Of a DNA stretch of 64,000 nt, positions 15,778 to 25,278 are shown piece by piece. Both the position numbers and the translations under genes were made by a program. The stretch is from Streptomyces canus. Lineage in GTDB: Bacteria; Actinomycetota; Actinomycetes; Streptomycetales; Streptomycetaceae. The DNA lies in assembly GCF_001514145.1 (NCBI RefSeq), contig NZ_KQ948677.1:62001-126000 (forward strand), given 5' to 3'. Position 1 is the first letter of the stretch, and every line of letters starts with the position of its first letter. The notes beneath the pieces are model-generated. The model had not been told where the DNA came from, ran no database searches, and worked only from the letters and a program-made list of their open reading frames with translations.

Positions 15778-16787
15778 GGACGTGCGGTGGTGCCGGCCGG
15801 TTCCCGGTGCGTTTCGTCCTTGCGCCACGCACCGACGCCGAGCTCTCCGGTCGTCCCGAGGTCGAGTTCCGGTGTCACCGTCACGGGATCGGCCGCGGGC
15901 GTGGCCCATACACGGGCGTAGGGCGCGTTCACCGGTTCGCCGGCCTGGGTGGTGTTCCGCCAGGCCAGTTCGGCCAGCGCAGCCTCACCCGGACGCAGGA
16001 CGACCGGCTGCGGTCTGCCGTCCCCACCAAGGCCGGTACTGATCTGATCGGTCCCCTGGAGGATTTGTACGCCATCCACGGTGTGGTGGTCCTCGTCCTG
16101 GATCGTGAGCTTCGGGTAGCCCTTGAGCCGTAGGGGCCCGGTACCGCAGTTGACCAGGTGCAGGCCGACGACGCGCAGCCCCATGGCCGCGTCCCCCTGG
16201 TCGGCGTAGAGGCGCATGCCCGACTTCGGGCACGTTCCCGAGGCGGACGGCACCTCGGCTTCTGGAACGCTACGTGTCTTGATCACCTCAATGCCCGTCA
16301 CCTCGGGTGCGTTCCCGACCGGTTCCCCCATGACGACGGTGCCCTTGACGGTCCGCCCCGGCCCGACCGCCTCGACGGTGTGTTCCACGTTGTCGACCGC
16401 GCCTCCGGAGCCCGAGAGGAACCCGAAGGTCAGCGTGTACGTGGCGGTCTCCGCCTGCCGGTTGGTCAGTTCGAAGACCGCGCTGTAGGCGACTCCCGCG
16501 CAGCCGCCGTCCGGGCCCCAGGCGTACAGCGCGGTGATCTTGACGCCGTCCTCGGCCGTACCTCCGACGGAGGGCAGGGGGAGCGCGGTCGGCGTGCCGG
16601 AGGGACGAACGGACGGTTCTGAGGACGGCGGACTGCCGTACCGGGAGAGGCCCGACGGGCACAGTGCCTCGGTCCGGACCGGGCCGCCGCCGGCACCTCC
16701 GCCCGGCGAGACGCTCTGGGACCCGCAGGCGGCGAGCAGCAGGGCGGCGGCGAGGACGGCGGGAGCGGTGCGGGAGGCGGTGGACAT
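15774..16787 (-). CDS. DUF4232-type lipoprotein
   Basis: A 337-aa secreted lipoprotein with signal MSTASRTAPAVLAAALLLAAC and lipobox LAAC. The C-terminal about 130 residues match the actinobacterial DUF4232 pattern (CPKSGMRLYADQGDAAMGLRVVGLHLVNCGTGPLRLKGYP...GEAALAELAWRNT), a beta-sandwich domain of unknown role. The central part is another beta-rich segment (VFELTNRQAETATYTLTFGFLSGSGG). ATG 16787 is chosen because it places the signal peptide correctly. It is the first gene of a two-gene unit with the membrane protein at 15202-15777. Confidence 0.85.
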   Translation of the reverse strand: MSTASRTAPAVLAAALLLAACGSQSVSPGGGAGGGPVRTEALCPSGLSRYGSPPSSEPSVRPSGTPTALPLPSVGGTAEDGVKITALYAWGPDGGCAGVAYSAVFELTNRQAETATYTLTFGFLSGSGGAVDNVEHTVEAVGPGRTVKGTVVMGEPVGNAPEVTGIEVIKTRSVPEAEVPSASGTCPKSGMRLYADQGDAAMGLRVVGLHLVNCGTGPLRLKGYPKLTIQDEDHHTVDGVQILQGTDQISTGLGGDGRPQPVVLRPGEAALAELAWRNTTQAGEPVNAPYARVWATPAADPVTVTPELDLGTTGELGVGAWRKDETHREPAGTTARP

Positions 16788-16855
16788 CCGCCCACCACAC
16801 CAGGGGGACGCCCTCGTGGGCTGTGGCGGAGCCCACACCTCCGGTCACAGCGCTG

Positions 16856-17122
16856 TCACAGATCACTCTGGAACAGCGCCTGCGCACGGGCTTCTTCCTC
16901 CAGGCCGGTCGCGTGATCGCCCAGCGCGGCCAGGGCAGTTGCGGCGACGGCGCGGGCCGAGACCTCGTAGAGCGGTTTCCCGCGTCGCCGAAGCCGCCGC
17001 CGCTGCGTACGCAACTGCCCGCGCCGCCCCTGGTCGTGCTGGGCCAGGGCGAACTCCACCTGGCCCAGCAGGACATGAGAGTGCACGGCCCCGCGGAGGC
17101 CAGGGAGGGAGCCCACACCCAC
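16856..17122 (-). pseudogene. C-terminal remnant of a TPR-type regulator
   Basis: The minus strand reads GLRGAVHSHVLLGQVEFALAQ, then a short segment in a second frame (AAASATRET), then LYEVSARAVAATALAALGDHATGLEEEARAQALFQSDL and a stop. This is the helical-repeat pattern at the C-terminal end of AfsR/LuxR-type (SARP or LAL) regulators. Two compensating frameshifts lie within the remnant, near 16990-17030, and no upstream part is present. Confidence 0.45.
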
Positions 17123-17157
17123 CGGTTCGTGTGGGGCGTGGTGGCTCCCGGCCGGGC

Positions 17158-18921
17158 TCAGATACGGCGCACGGTGTGGAGTGTCTTGGCGTAGGTCCCT
17201 GAGTCGTCGAGCAGGGACGCACCGCCCAGGTCGGACATGGTGGGCCCGTTGGCCGTCTTGCGGCTGGAGAGGAAGCGGCGTCCGCCGGCGTCGTCGAGAC
17301 CCACGTAGATGCCGACGTGGTCGAGGGTCGGGCTGACCCCGTCGTCACCGGAGTCGGCGTTGAACAGCACCAGGTCGCCGGGCTGGAGCAGGGCCGCGGC
17401 CTGCGGGGTGGCCCCGGTGGCACGGTCGACGACCACGCCCGGCGCGTAGTCGGCGATGTGCCGGGACTTGCGCGGGATCCGCGTGCCCGAGGTGTCCTCC
17501 TCCGCGGCCAGGGGCAAGCCCAGGTGGTAGCCGTAGACCATGCGCGTGTAGCCCGAGCAGTCGAGGTTGCCGACCTGCTTGCTGGACGGCCCCTTGTACG
17601 TGCCGTCCGGGAAGGTCCAGCCGACCTTCATGTACTCGTGGAAGTCGGCGCCCTCGAGCCGGTAGCCCTGCGGGTCGAGATAGCCGTACCCGGCCTCGCC
17701 CAGCACTTGCTTGCCCTGGGCCGGTCCGGCGCCGGCCGTGACCGTCGCAGCGCCGCCGAGGAACATCGCGGCGTACGCGAGGACGTCCGGGACGGTGGAT
17801 CCGGCCCAGCCGCGGATCGTCTGCTCCAGCTCGGCCGTCCAGGTACCGTCGAACGGCTCCGGCAGCAGACGCACCCAGTCACCGTGGGCGACGGTCAGCA
17901 GGACCGCCCAGTTCGCGGCGTCCACCTCGAGGCGGCTCACGGACAGGCGGACCGGCAGGTTGGTGCAGCCCTCGTTGGCCAAGGCGCGCAGACCCACCCG
18001 GCCCTTGGTCAACGAGGGCGTGGAGTCGTTGAGGTCGAAGGCCCACGAAGATGGTTCGGCCGACGCGGACGGCCAGGCCTTCGCCTGGATCCGGGCACTC
18101 TCCCGCCGCACCCGGATCGTCCAGTCGGATCCTGCCTGCACACCCGTGGCCTGTGTGACCGCCGTTCCCAGCGCGGTCACGTCGTTGTCGACCTCCTTCT
18201 CCAACCGCATCTCGACCGCACCGGAGGTGAGGAAGGACAGCCGCGCCCGGTAGTGATTCTGGGTGCTGACGTAGCCGAAGGTCAGCGCGAACGAACAGGC
18301 CTGTCCGGTCGGGACCTTGTCGAACCTGGCCGTGCAGCGCACGTCGACGTCGGTGATGTGCTCGTCGAGCAGGCTGGCGTGCCGGCTGTACCCGGCGGTC
18401 GTGAGGTCGATGATCCCGGTGCCCGGCACGACCGAGAAGTCGGTCTTGAAGGTGTCGGACGTGATCCACCTGCCGCCGCCGGGAGAGGTGCCCCAGTACA
18501 CCCGCTCCTCCTTGTCCAGCGCGAGATCCGGCAGTGTCCGCTGGAATTCCTCCGAGAAGGGCCGCTTGTTCTCCGCGAACGTCCGCTGCGGGCCGGGCAG
18601 TACGACGGTTCGCGCGCCGTGCGTCAGCAGCGCGACGCGCTTGCCGCCGGAGGTGACCTCGGTGCGGGCCGGGGTGCCGGCGAGCACGGTGGTGGTGAGC
18701 GGGGTCGTGAGGGCCACCGGGGTGAAGTACGTGGCGTCCAAGGGCGCCATGCGCACCCACGAACGGGCCGAGGACAGGCCATCCGGCCCCGGGAAGGCCG
18801 GCACGTCCGTGACCGCGGCGGCACGTGCCGGGGCTGCGGCCAGTCCCGTGAGCGGGGCGGCGGCAGAGGCCGCGAAGGCGGCGAGGAGTCTTCGTCGAGA
18901 TGTGTCAGACATGTGCTTCAT
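17158..18921 (-). CDS. Tat-exported NlpC/P60 peptidase with large beta-rich N-terminal region
   Basis: A 587-aa exported cell-wall hydrolase. The Tat signal is TSRRRLLAAFAASAAAPLTGLAAAPARA. The C-terminal about 140 residues form an NlpC/P60 domain with the catalytic Cys in NLDCSGYTRM (near residue 453) and His in LDHVGIYVG (near 534); PGDLVLFNAD precedes the His as usual. NlpC/P60 enzymes cut gamma-D-Glu to diamino-acid bonds in peptidoglycan peptides. The roughly 400-residue N-terminal part includes a laminin-G/concanavalin-like stretch (ARFDKVPTGQACSFALTFGYVSTQNHYRARLSFL) that may bind a ligand. The first ATG was used; an ATG three codons later is possible. Confidence 0.85.
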   Translation of the reverse strand: MKHMSDTSRRRLLAAFAASAAAPLTGLAAAPARAAAVTDVPAFPGPDGLSSARSWVRMAPLDATYFTPVALTTPLTTTVLAGTPARTEVTSGGKRVALLTHGARTVVLPGPQRTFAENKRPFSEEFQRTLPDLALDKEERVYWGTSPGGGRWITSDTFKTDFSVVPGTGIIDLTTAGYSRHASLLDEHITDVDVRCTARFDKVPTGQACSFALTFGYVSTQNHYRARLSFLTSGAVEMRLEKEVDNDVTALGTAVTQATGVQAGSDWTIRVRRESARIQAKAWPSASAEPSSWAFDLNDSTPSLTKGRVGLRALANEGCTNLPVRLSVSRLEVDAANWAVLLTVAHGDWVRLLPEPFDGTWTAELEQTIRGWAGSTVPDVLAYAAMFLGGAATVTAGAGPAQGKQVLGEAGYGYLDPQGYRLEGADFHEYMKVGWTFPDGTYKGPSSKQVGNLDCSGYTRMVYGYHLGLPLAAEEDTSGTRIPRKSRHIADYAPGVVVDRATGATPQAAALLQPGDLVLFNADSGDDGVSPTLDHVGIYVGLDDAGGRRFLSSRKTANGPTMSDLGGASLLDDSGTYAKTLHTVRRI

Positions 18922-19065
18922 GATCCGTTGCCACCCACCGAGTCGTCACGGCGTGGGTATGAATCAGCCAGGGCCACTACCGACACACGGGGGCGGCACA
19001 GGCTCGACAGCATCAGAAGCAACCAGAGACTGAGGAAGATCACCCGGGCATGGTTCTGGGAAGGC

Positions 19066-19480
19066 ATGTTCGACGCGGTGGCCGGTGGTGTACTACTGGT
19101 CGCGCCCGCTCTCAGGCTGTGCCGTCATCCAACTCGCCTGCCTGGCCTGCCGGGCGGTCACCCTGATCCCGGTCGCGTGGCCGGGACGGGCGGCGACGCC
19201 ACAGGATGTCGCTGGTTTCTCCGATCTCCATCAGGGTCTGACGGTGGCTACCGTCTGCGGTTCGTGGACCTTCGGTGTGTTCCCGGGCGCGGGCCTGCTC
19301 GTCTTCTTCGATGTGGACGTGAACACCCCGCCGTGGGCCGCCGTGTTCTTCTCGGGGACAGCCCTTATGGCGGCCTGTGTCGCGAGCCTGGATGTCGAGC
19401 AGCGCCAGGTCGATGTCCGGTTCCGTACCGCTCGACGCGAGGCGGCGGCACCTCATGCGACCGGCTCGCCGCCCATGTGA
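19066..19480 (+). pseudogene. Frameshifted small membrane-protein gene (tentative)
   Basis: MFDAVAGGVLLVAPALR begins at 19066 as a typical first membrane segment. The coding pattern then moves to another frame, with good third-position GC, through SGCAVIQLACLACRAVTLIPVAW, TVATVCGSWTFGVFPGAGLLVFF and AAVFFSGTALMAACVASLDVEQRQVDVRFRTARRE. Read together these look like a four-helix membrane protein broken by one frameshift near 19100. The family is not recognised; alternatively only the second frame (19085-19480) is expressed. The flanks 18922-19065 and 19481-19711 show nothing convincing. Confidence 0.35.
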
Positions 19481-19711
19481 CCTGCTACCGCTGTCTCATC
19501 GAATGGGTTCGTTCGCTGCCGGAATGTGCCCCAGGAGTCCTGGGGGCCGAGCTCATCCGGCGAATCCCGGCACGTCTGCGTCCGGTCGGGTCTCCCGAAC
19601 TCGTACGAAGCGAACCGGGTGCCGGTACCCCACGTTCGTGCCGCTGGGCGGTCCGGCGCCGGGGCAGGCGGAAGTCGGTGCTTCCGCCTGGGGCTGACCG
19701 CGCGCGTCGGC

Positions 19712-20240
19712 TCAGTTCAGTGCGGTGAGGGCGTCGAGGGGGTCGGCCGGTTCGGCGCGGGTTGTGTAGTCGGTGTTGACGAAGGCCCAGCGGAGCACGC
19801 CGTCGCGGTTGATGACGTAGGGCACGGGCAGCGGGAGGGTGCGCGGGTGGCCGCCGTTGACGCGCTGGAGGTCGAAGCCGAGCTTGTCGTAGACGGTGGC
19901 GAGGTCGTCGGGGAGGTCGAAGGCGAGGCCGTACTGCTTTGCGGTGTCGGAGCCGATGTCGCTGAGGATGTCGAAGGCGAGGTCGTGCTTCTCCGTGAGG
20001 GTGAGGGACTCGTCGGGGACCTGCGGGGAGACGGCCACCAGGCGGGCGCCGCGGGCGGTGATGGCCTCGTGGTGCTGCTGGAGGGAGCGCAGGGCGAGGT
20101 TGCAGTACGGGCACCAGGCGCCGCGGTAGAAGGTCAGGACGACAGGGCCGTCGGTGAGCAGGTCGTCCAGGGCCAGGCTCTGCCCGGTCGCGGAGGGGAG
20201 GGTGAAGCGTGGGGCCTGCGCGCCGACGGTCGGGGCGCGG
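19712..20240 (-). pseudogene. 5'-truncated AhpC/TSA-family peroxiredoxin
   Basis: From about 20235 the minus strand reads APTVGAQAPRFTLPSATGQSL, then PVVLTFYRGAWCPYCNLALR with the thioredoxin-fold CxxC, then GARLVAVSPQVPDESLTLTEKHDLAFDILSD and PLPVPYVINRDGVLRWAFVNTDYTTRAEP to the stop at 19712. This is a peroxiredoxin-like (PRX_like2/AhpC-TSA) protein missing its usual helical N-terminus of about 60 residues. No ATG, GTG or TTG precedes the domain in frame. The upstream frame belongs to the neighbouring YrhB-domain gene, so a deletion joined the two genes. Confidence 0.65.
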
Positions 20241-20802
20241 TCCGGATCACCGCCCCGTTCGAAATGGTTGTCACCGCAAGTACCGGGTTGAGAGGCTCGA
20301 CGAGTTCCTTGGTGGCGACGGCCACGAGGCGCGCGGGCGCACTACCGGCCAGCAGCGCGCTCACGTACTCGATGGCCTCCGCAGGCGAGAACATTGGCAG
20401 CCTCTGGCGCAGTGTCCGCACAGCGTGCATGCGTCCGCGCGCAGCCGCGACTCCACGGAGCGCATCGTGCAGGTCGTCTACTTCGGTGCGCACCGGCAGC
20501 CCACGTATCCGGGCCCGGTAGTCGGTCTCCCACTCCCCAGTTTTCGCGGAGACGACGCCGATCTGGTGCAGTCCCCCGTCGACGCGGTCGACCAGGTACG
20601 GCCCATTGCCGATCAGCATGTGCCCCCGGTTCCGAGTGCGTACGAACTCCTCGGACTGCCAGAAGAGGATCCACACCAGTTCGTGCTCCACTACACGGAC
20701 CACAGCCATCCGCAACGCGTCCACACTCACTGCCCGCCACTGCTGATAGTCATGCTCCAGCTGTTCTTCGACAGCCCGAACGGCGGCGTCTCGCTCGATC
20801 AC
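20134..20802 (-). CDS. YrhB-domain (Imm35-like) protein, C-terminus altered by fusion
   Basis: A 222-aa product from GTG 20802 (GGGA upstream). Residues about 1-185 follow the actinobacterial YrhB/Imm35 pattern: VVRVVEHELVWILFWQSEEFVRTRN, GNGPYLVDRVDGGLHQIGVVSAKTGEWETDYRARIRG, LPMFSPAEAIEYVSALLAG, and VAVATKELVEPLNPVLAVTTI. Members are small cytoplasmic proteins often listed as immunity or toxin-associated proteins. After NGAVI the reading continues out of frame through the peroxiredoxin remnant (PRPSARRPHASPSPPRPG), so the natural C-terminus is lost. The core domain looks intact and may still fold. Confidence 0.6.
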   Translation of the reverse strand: MIERDAAVRAVEEQLEHDYQQWRAVSVDALRMAVVRVVEHELVWILFWQSEEFVRTRNRGHMLIGNGPYLVDRVDGGLHQIGVVSAKTGEWETDYRARIRGLPVRTEVDDLHDALRGVAAARGRMHAVRTLRQRLPMFSPAEAIEYVSALLAGSAPARLVAVATKELVEPLNPVLAVTTISNGAVIRTAPRPSARRPHASPSPPRPGRAWPWTTCSPTALSS

Positions 20803-20999
20803 ACGTGCAGCATCCCGTACCGGCCCTTCTGCCGACCAGCGAATTCGCACGGCCCAGCGCCACGTGCGAGGGGCTGATAGACCTTCCTGCTCAGGAATAC
20901 GACAGCTGCGGAACAAGTGCGCTGCGCCCGTACCGCTCCGTCCCCGCTACGGAAAGCCGCCCCGCCACACCGGCCGCACCGCCTGATCGCGGCAATGAC

Positions 21000-22094
21000 T
21001 CAGACGGCCTCCTTGCGAGGCGCGCGGCGCCGGGTCAGGCGGGTGCGGAGGCCGAGCCGTCCGCCGGTGACGACCAGGGCGACGATCAGGACGAGACCGG
21101 TGAACAGGCTGGGGGCCCACTGGGCGGAGGTCGCCAGGCCGAGGCCCACCGTCCCGGTGCCCAGCAGGAGGATTGCGATGACCGTCCCCCAGGAGTTGAA
21201 GCGGCCCGCGCGGAGCTGGGTGGCGCCGACGAAGGCGGCGGCGTACGACGACAGCAGATAGGGCGTGCCGGCCTCCGGAGAGCCGGAGCCGATCTGTGAG
21301 GCGAAGACGACGCCCGCGCATCCGGCGATCGCCGAGGACGCGACGAGGGTGAGGAAGCGAAGCCGGTCGGTGGGTACGCCCTGCAGGCGTGCGGCGTCCG
21401 AGTTGAAGCCCGTCGCGTACAGGCGGCGCCCGCTCGCGGTGTGCTCCAGGACGAACCACAGCGCGACCGCCACCACCAGGAGGTAGAGGACGGGGATGGT
21501 GAAGCCGCCCGCGCTCTTCTGCCCGATGCTCGCGAAGGGTTCGCGCAGGAGTTTGACGCCGGTGATCGACGTGCCGTCGGTGAACATCGTGATGAAGGCC
21601 TGGATGAGCGACCCGGTCGCCAGTGTCGCGATGAACGAGTCGACCCGCAGCGTCACCACGACGATTCCGTTGATCACGCCGATCACCAGGGCGGTGCCCA
21701 GGGCGAGGGCGATCGCGCCCCCGGCGCCGATGTCCGTGGAAATGATCACCTTGGCGGTGATGACTCCGGTCAGCGACATCGTGTAGGCGATCGACAGGTC
21801 GAAGACGCGCGCGGCCAGCGGCGGCACCACGCTCAACGCCACCAGGCCGGTCACCGCGTTGCTGTTGAGCACCTGCTGGAACGTCTGCCAGGTGGGAAAC
21901 GTGTCCGGCGCCCAGAACGAGAACACCACGATGATCACGATCCACACGTAGACCGCGCCGATGTTCGTGAAGGACAGACCCGTCAGCGCACGGCGTCCCA
22001 GCGGGGGTCGAGTCGGCGGCGCGGCGGGTGGCGCCTCGGTCGGCTCGCCCACGGACGGGCCGGTGCCGGTGGGGTCGGCGGCGGTGGTGCTCAT
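21000..22094 (-). CDS. Rbs-type ABC transporter permease
   Basis: A 364-aa inner-membrane permease of the RbsC/XylH (BPD_transp_2) family. A proline-rich cytoplasmic N-terminus of about 40 residues is followed by about ten membrane segments. The family cytoplasmic loop near residues 250-270 is present (ASGRRLYATGFNSDAARLQGVPTDRLRFLTLVASSAIAGCAGVVFASQIG). It ends the GMC oxidoreductase-ATPase-permease operon, and its ATG overlaps the ATPase stop by 4 bp. It works with the double-ATPase at 22091 and the binding protein at 25476. Confidence 0.88.
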   Translation of the reverse strand: MSTTAADPTGTGPSVGEPTEAPPAAPPTRPPLGRRALTGLSFTNIGAVYVWIVIIVVFSFWAPDTFPTWQTFQQVLNSNAVTGLVALSVVPPLAARVFDLSIAYTMSLTGVITAKVIISTDIGAGGAIALALGTALVIGVINGIVVVTLRVDSFIATLATGSLIQAFITMFTDGTSITGVKLLREPFASIGQKSAGGFTIPVLYLLVVAVALWFVLEHTASGRRLYATGFNSDAARLQGVPTDRLRFLTLVASSAIAGCAGVVFASQIGSGSPEAGTPYLLSSYAAAFVGATQLRAGRFNSWGTVIAILLLGTGTVGLGLATSAQWAPSLFTGLVLIVALVVTGGRLGLRTRLTRRRAPRKEAV

Positions 22095-23617
22095 GCTTCG
22101 GTTCCTTCCATGGCATGGACGAGCGTCGGCTCGGTGATGGCGTCACCGGCGATCTCCCGGACGACCTGGCCGTCGCGCAGTACGAGGACCCGGGTGCACA
22201 GGGCGAGCAGGTCGCCCACGTCGGACGAGGAGACGATGACGCCGAGTCCTTGGGCCGCCTGCTCCTTGATCAGGTCGTAGAGCTGCAGCCGGGTGGCGAT
22301 GTCGACACCGGCCGTCGGCTCGCACAGCACCAAAACCTCGGGTTCGAGGGCCAGGCAGCGGGCCATCACGACCTTCTGCTGGTTGCCGCCGCTGAGTGTG
22401 GTGATGGGTGCGTGGCGGCCGGCGGTACGGATCCCGACCCGTTCCACCCAGTCGTCGACGACTGCGGCCTCGTGCCGGCCGTCGAGGATGCGCCGCCCCG
22501 TACGGAGCCGGGACAGCAGGGGCAGCGTGAGGTTCTCGGCGACGCTGAAATCGGCGATCACACCGTGGGCCGCTCGGTCGCCGGGTACCAGGGGGATGCC
22601 GAGGCGTGCGGCGCGGGAGGCGTCGGACCATTCCGGCGACCGGGCGGGACAGCGCAACTGCCCTTGTACGTCACCGGGCCAGGCGCCGGTCACGACGTAC
22701 GGCAGCACGTCGTGACCGGAACCGGCGAGCCCGGTGACACCGAGCAGTTCACCGCGGGCGAGGGAGAAGCCGAGCCCCCGGAGCGGACCGCCGGTCAACT
22801 CCCGCGCCTCCAAGGCGGATTCGCCGGACCGCAATGTCGCCGGGACCTTCGGGCGCTCGGCGGAACGCTCCGTCGCCTCGCCGGCCATGAGGGAGGCGAG
22901 GCTCTGCGGCGTCAGCCCCCGCACGGGCCGGGTGGCGATGCGCCGGCCGCCGCGGATGACGGTCACCCGGTCCGCCACCTGGAAGATCTCGTCGAGGCGG
23001 TGCGACACGTACAGCACGCTCGCCCCGCCCCGCCGTACCTCCCGCACGATGTCCAGGAGCTTGCCGACCTCGCCCGGCGGGAGTACGGCGGTCGGTTCGT
23101 CCAGGACCAGCAGGCCCTGGTCGGCCTCCCAGCCCTGGAGTGCGGCGGCGATGGCCACCACCGTGCGCTGCACGGGTGTGGCGTCCACCAGGGGGCGGCG
23201 CACGTCGATGTCCAGGCCGAACCGGTGGACGAGTTCCACCGTGCGCTGCTCCTGCTCGCGCCAGCGGATGTTGCCGAGGCGGCTGCGGGCGAAGCCCCGG
23301 CTGAGCGCCAGGTTGTCCATCGCGCTCAACTCGCCCACCAGGCCCAGCTCCTGATGGACGAAGCGCAGCCGGTCGTGGTCCGAGCCGAGGTCGAAGGGCT
23401 CACCGTCCAGCCGGGCGTCGGCTCCCGCGTCGGCCTGGTGGTAGCCGGCGAGGATCTTGATGAGGGTCGACTTGCCGGAGCCGTTGGGGCCGACCAGGGC
23501 GTGGATCTCGCCCTGCGCGATGTCCAGATCGACGTCCCGCAGCGCCTGGGTCCCGCCGAAGCGCTTGGACAGTCCGGTGATGCTCAGCACCGGGCTTGTC
23601 GTCACTGTGTCCGTCAT
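22091..23617 (-). CDS. Rbs-type ABC transporter ATP-binding protein (two ABC domains)
   Basis: A 508-aa double ABC ATPase of the RbsA/XylG class. Domain 1 has Walker A GPNGSGKSTLIK near residue 38, and domain 1 Walker B LLVLDEPTAVLPPGEV. Domain 2 has the degenerate Walker A GVTGLAGSGHDVLP, normal for this class, the signature LSGGNQQKVVMARCLA near 405 and Walker B VLVLCEPTAGVD. It powers uptake of a sugar or related small molecule. ATG 23617 gives the normal N-terminus (MTDTVTTSPVLSITGLSKRFGG). It lies 5 bp after the GMC gene stop, so the genes are co-transcribed. Confidence 0.9.
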   Translation of the reverse strand: MTDTVTTSPVLSITGLSKRFGGTQALRDVDLDIAQGEIHALVGPNGSGKSTLIKILAGYHQADAGADARLDGEPFDLGSDHDRLRFVHQELGLVGELSAMDNLALSRGFARSRLGNIRWREQEQRTVELVHRFGLDIDVRRPLVDATPVQRTVVAIAAALQGWEADQGLLVLDEPTAVLPPGEVGKLLDIVREVRRGGASVLYVSHRLDEIFQVADRVTVIRGGRRIATRPVRGLTPQSLASLMAGEATERSAERPKVPATLRSGESALEARELTGGPLRGLGFSLARGELLGVTGLAGSGHDVLPYVVTGAWPGDVQGQLRCPARSPEWSDASRAARLGIPLVPGDRAAHGVIADFSVAENLTLPLLSRLRTGRRILDGRHEAAVVDDWVERVGIRTAGRHAPITTLSGGNQQKVVMARCLALEPEVLVLCEPTAGVDIATRLQLYDLIKEQAAQGLGVIVSSSDVGDLLALCTRVLVLRDGQVVREIAGDAITEPTLVHAMEGTEA

Positions 23618-23622
23618 CCCGA

Positions 23623-25278
23623 TCACGACCTGCCTTGTACGGCCAGGCTTTCGACGCCGGTGGCCGGGTTCGTGCGACCTGTCATGAGGTCCGCGAGCCG
23701 TTCGGCGGCGGCGATGGTCGGCAGGTTGGTGTTGGCCCGCGGCACCTCGGGGAAGACCGAGGCGTCGGCGACCCACAGGCCTTCGACGCCGAGCACGCGG
23801 CCGGCCGGGTCGACCACCGTGCGCGGGTCGTCGGGCGCGCCCATGCGGCAGGTGCCGCAGATGTGGCCGGTGTCACCGATGGTGTGCAGCAGCCACCGGT
23901 CGATGGCGGTGTCGTCCGTGAGCGCGTCGGTGCCCGTGCCGGCGAGGTCGACGGCGATGTGCTCGAAGGCGGTGTCGAACGCACCGGACCGGATCAGCTC
24001 CAGGCAGCGGTGGACGCCGTTCCGCATCCGTGTCAGGTCGCCGGGGTCGTTCAGCAGGTTCTGTTCGATGACGGGGTGGACGTCCGGGTCGGGTGAGGCC
24101 AGGCGCAGGGTGCCGCGGGAGAACTCCTGGTTGGCCCACAGGCACAGCAGCCCGGGGCCGCCCGAGGCGTGGCCGCCGCCCGCACCGCCCCAGGTGCCGC
24201 GGGCTCCGTCGGCCACCAGGTGCGAGTCGTTCATGTCGGGAAGGGCGAGGGTCTGGTTGATCGACACGATCATCATGTCGTTCTCGCTCGCGCCCGCCAG
24301 ATCGGACGAGTAGCGCACACAGCAGTTGGTCTGCCGTTCGTCCAGGCCGGGCCGTGCCTCGGGGCGCTGGTGGAGCCAGAACAGCGCCAGCGGGTGCTCC
24401 TGCATGCCCTCACCGACCGGCAGCGACGCCACCCGGCCGCCCGGTCCGATGCCGGAACGCAGCAGGATCGAGGGGGAGTTCACGGCCCCGGCGCAGAGCA
24501 CGACCCGCGCGGCGCGGACCTGCGTCCAGGTGCCGTCGACGCGCACCCGCACACCCACCGCGCGACCGCCCTCGACGATCACCTGATCGACCGTGGCGTC
24601 CCCCACGATCCGCAGGTTCGGCCGCTGCCGGGCGGGCTCCAGGTAGCCGTCGTTGGCGGTGACCCGAGCGCCGTCGCGGGAGTTGATGCCGTAGGGCGAA
24701 ACGCCGGTGCCCGTGGGCCCGTTGTGGTCGTCGCACCACGGGTGGCCGATGTTCAGGGCGGCTTCGGCGAGTGCATGGTCGGCGGGGCCCCACGCCTCCC
24801 GCCCGAGCCGCTGCACCGGGATCGGCCCGTCGGCGCCGTGGTGGGGCCGGTCGCCGAAGTCCGCGTCGCTCTCCATGCGCCGCAGGTACGGCAGCATCTC
24901 CTCGTACGACCAGCCGGGACAGCCGTAGGACGCCCAGCGGTCGTAGTCGTCCGGCAGCGCACGGATGGCGATCATCCCGTTCACCGACGACGAACCGCCC
25001 AGACCCCGCCCGCGCACATGCGGGCGGCGCTCTTGAGCGGTGCTGCGCCGCGATTCCAGACCGGGCCACTGGAACGGAGCGCACGCCGTCTCGTCCAGTG
25101 CCCGCCAGCCGTTCATGCTGCGCATCTCGGGCGGGGCGTCGGCGGACCGCCAGTCCGGGCCGGCCTCCAGGAGCACGACCTCCTGGGCGGGGTCCTCGCT
25201 CAGCCGGGCGGCCAGCACGCATCCCGCGCTGCCACCGCCGACGACCACCCAGTCGGCCTCGATCACGTTGCCCATCAC
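23623..25278 (-). CDS. GMC-family FAD oxidoreductase (choline dehydrogenase-like)
   Basis: A 551-aa FAD-dependent alcohol dehydrogenase or oxidase. The N-terminal dinucleotide motif VVVGGGSAGCVLAARLSED and EAG end are present. The GMC signature is RGLGGSSSVNGMIAIRALPDDYDRW near residue 85. The C-terminal FAD/active-site region is DTGHICGTCRMGAPDDPRTVVDPAGRVLGVEGLWVADASVFPEVPRANTNLPTIAAAERLAD, where the His before ICGTCRMG is the likely catalytic base. It is the first gene of the operon with the Rbs-type ATPase and permease, so the imported compound is probably its alcohol substrate. No signal peptide is seen. Confidence 0.88.
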   Translation of the reverse strand: MMGNVIEADWVVVGGGSAGCVLAARLSEDPAQEVVLLEAGPDWRSADAPPEMRSMNGWRALDETACAPFQWPGLESRRSTAQERRPHVRGRGLGGSSSVNGMIAIRALPDDYDRWASYGCPGWSYEEMLPYLRRMESDADFGDRPHHGADGPIPVQRLGREAWGPADHALAEAALNIGHPWCDDHNGPTGTGVSPYGINSRDGARVTANDGYLEPARQRPNLRIVGDATVDQVIVEGGRAVGVRVRVDGTWTQVRAARVVLCAGAVNSPSILLRSGIGPGGRVASLPVGEGMQEHPLALFWLHQRPEARPGLDERQTNCCVRYSSDLAGASENDMMIVSINQTLALPDMNDSHLVADGARGTWGGAGGGHASGGPGLLCLWANQEFSRGTLRLASPDPDVHPVIEQNLLNDPGDLTRMRNGVHRCLELIRSGAFDTAFEHIAVDLAGTGTDALTDDTAIDRWLLHTIGDTGHICGTCRMGAPDDPRTVVDPAGRVLGVEGLWVADASVFPEVPRANTNLPTIAAAERLADLMTGRTNPATGVESLAVQGRS

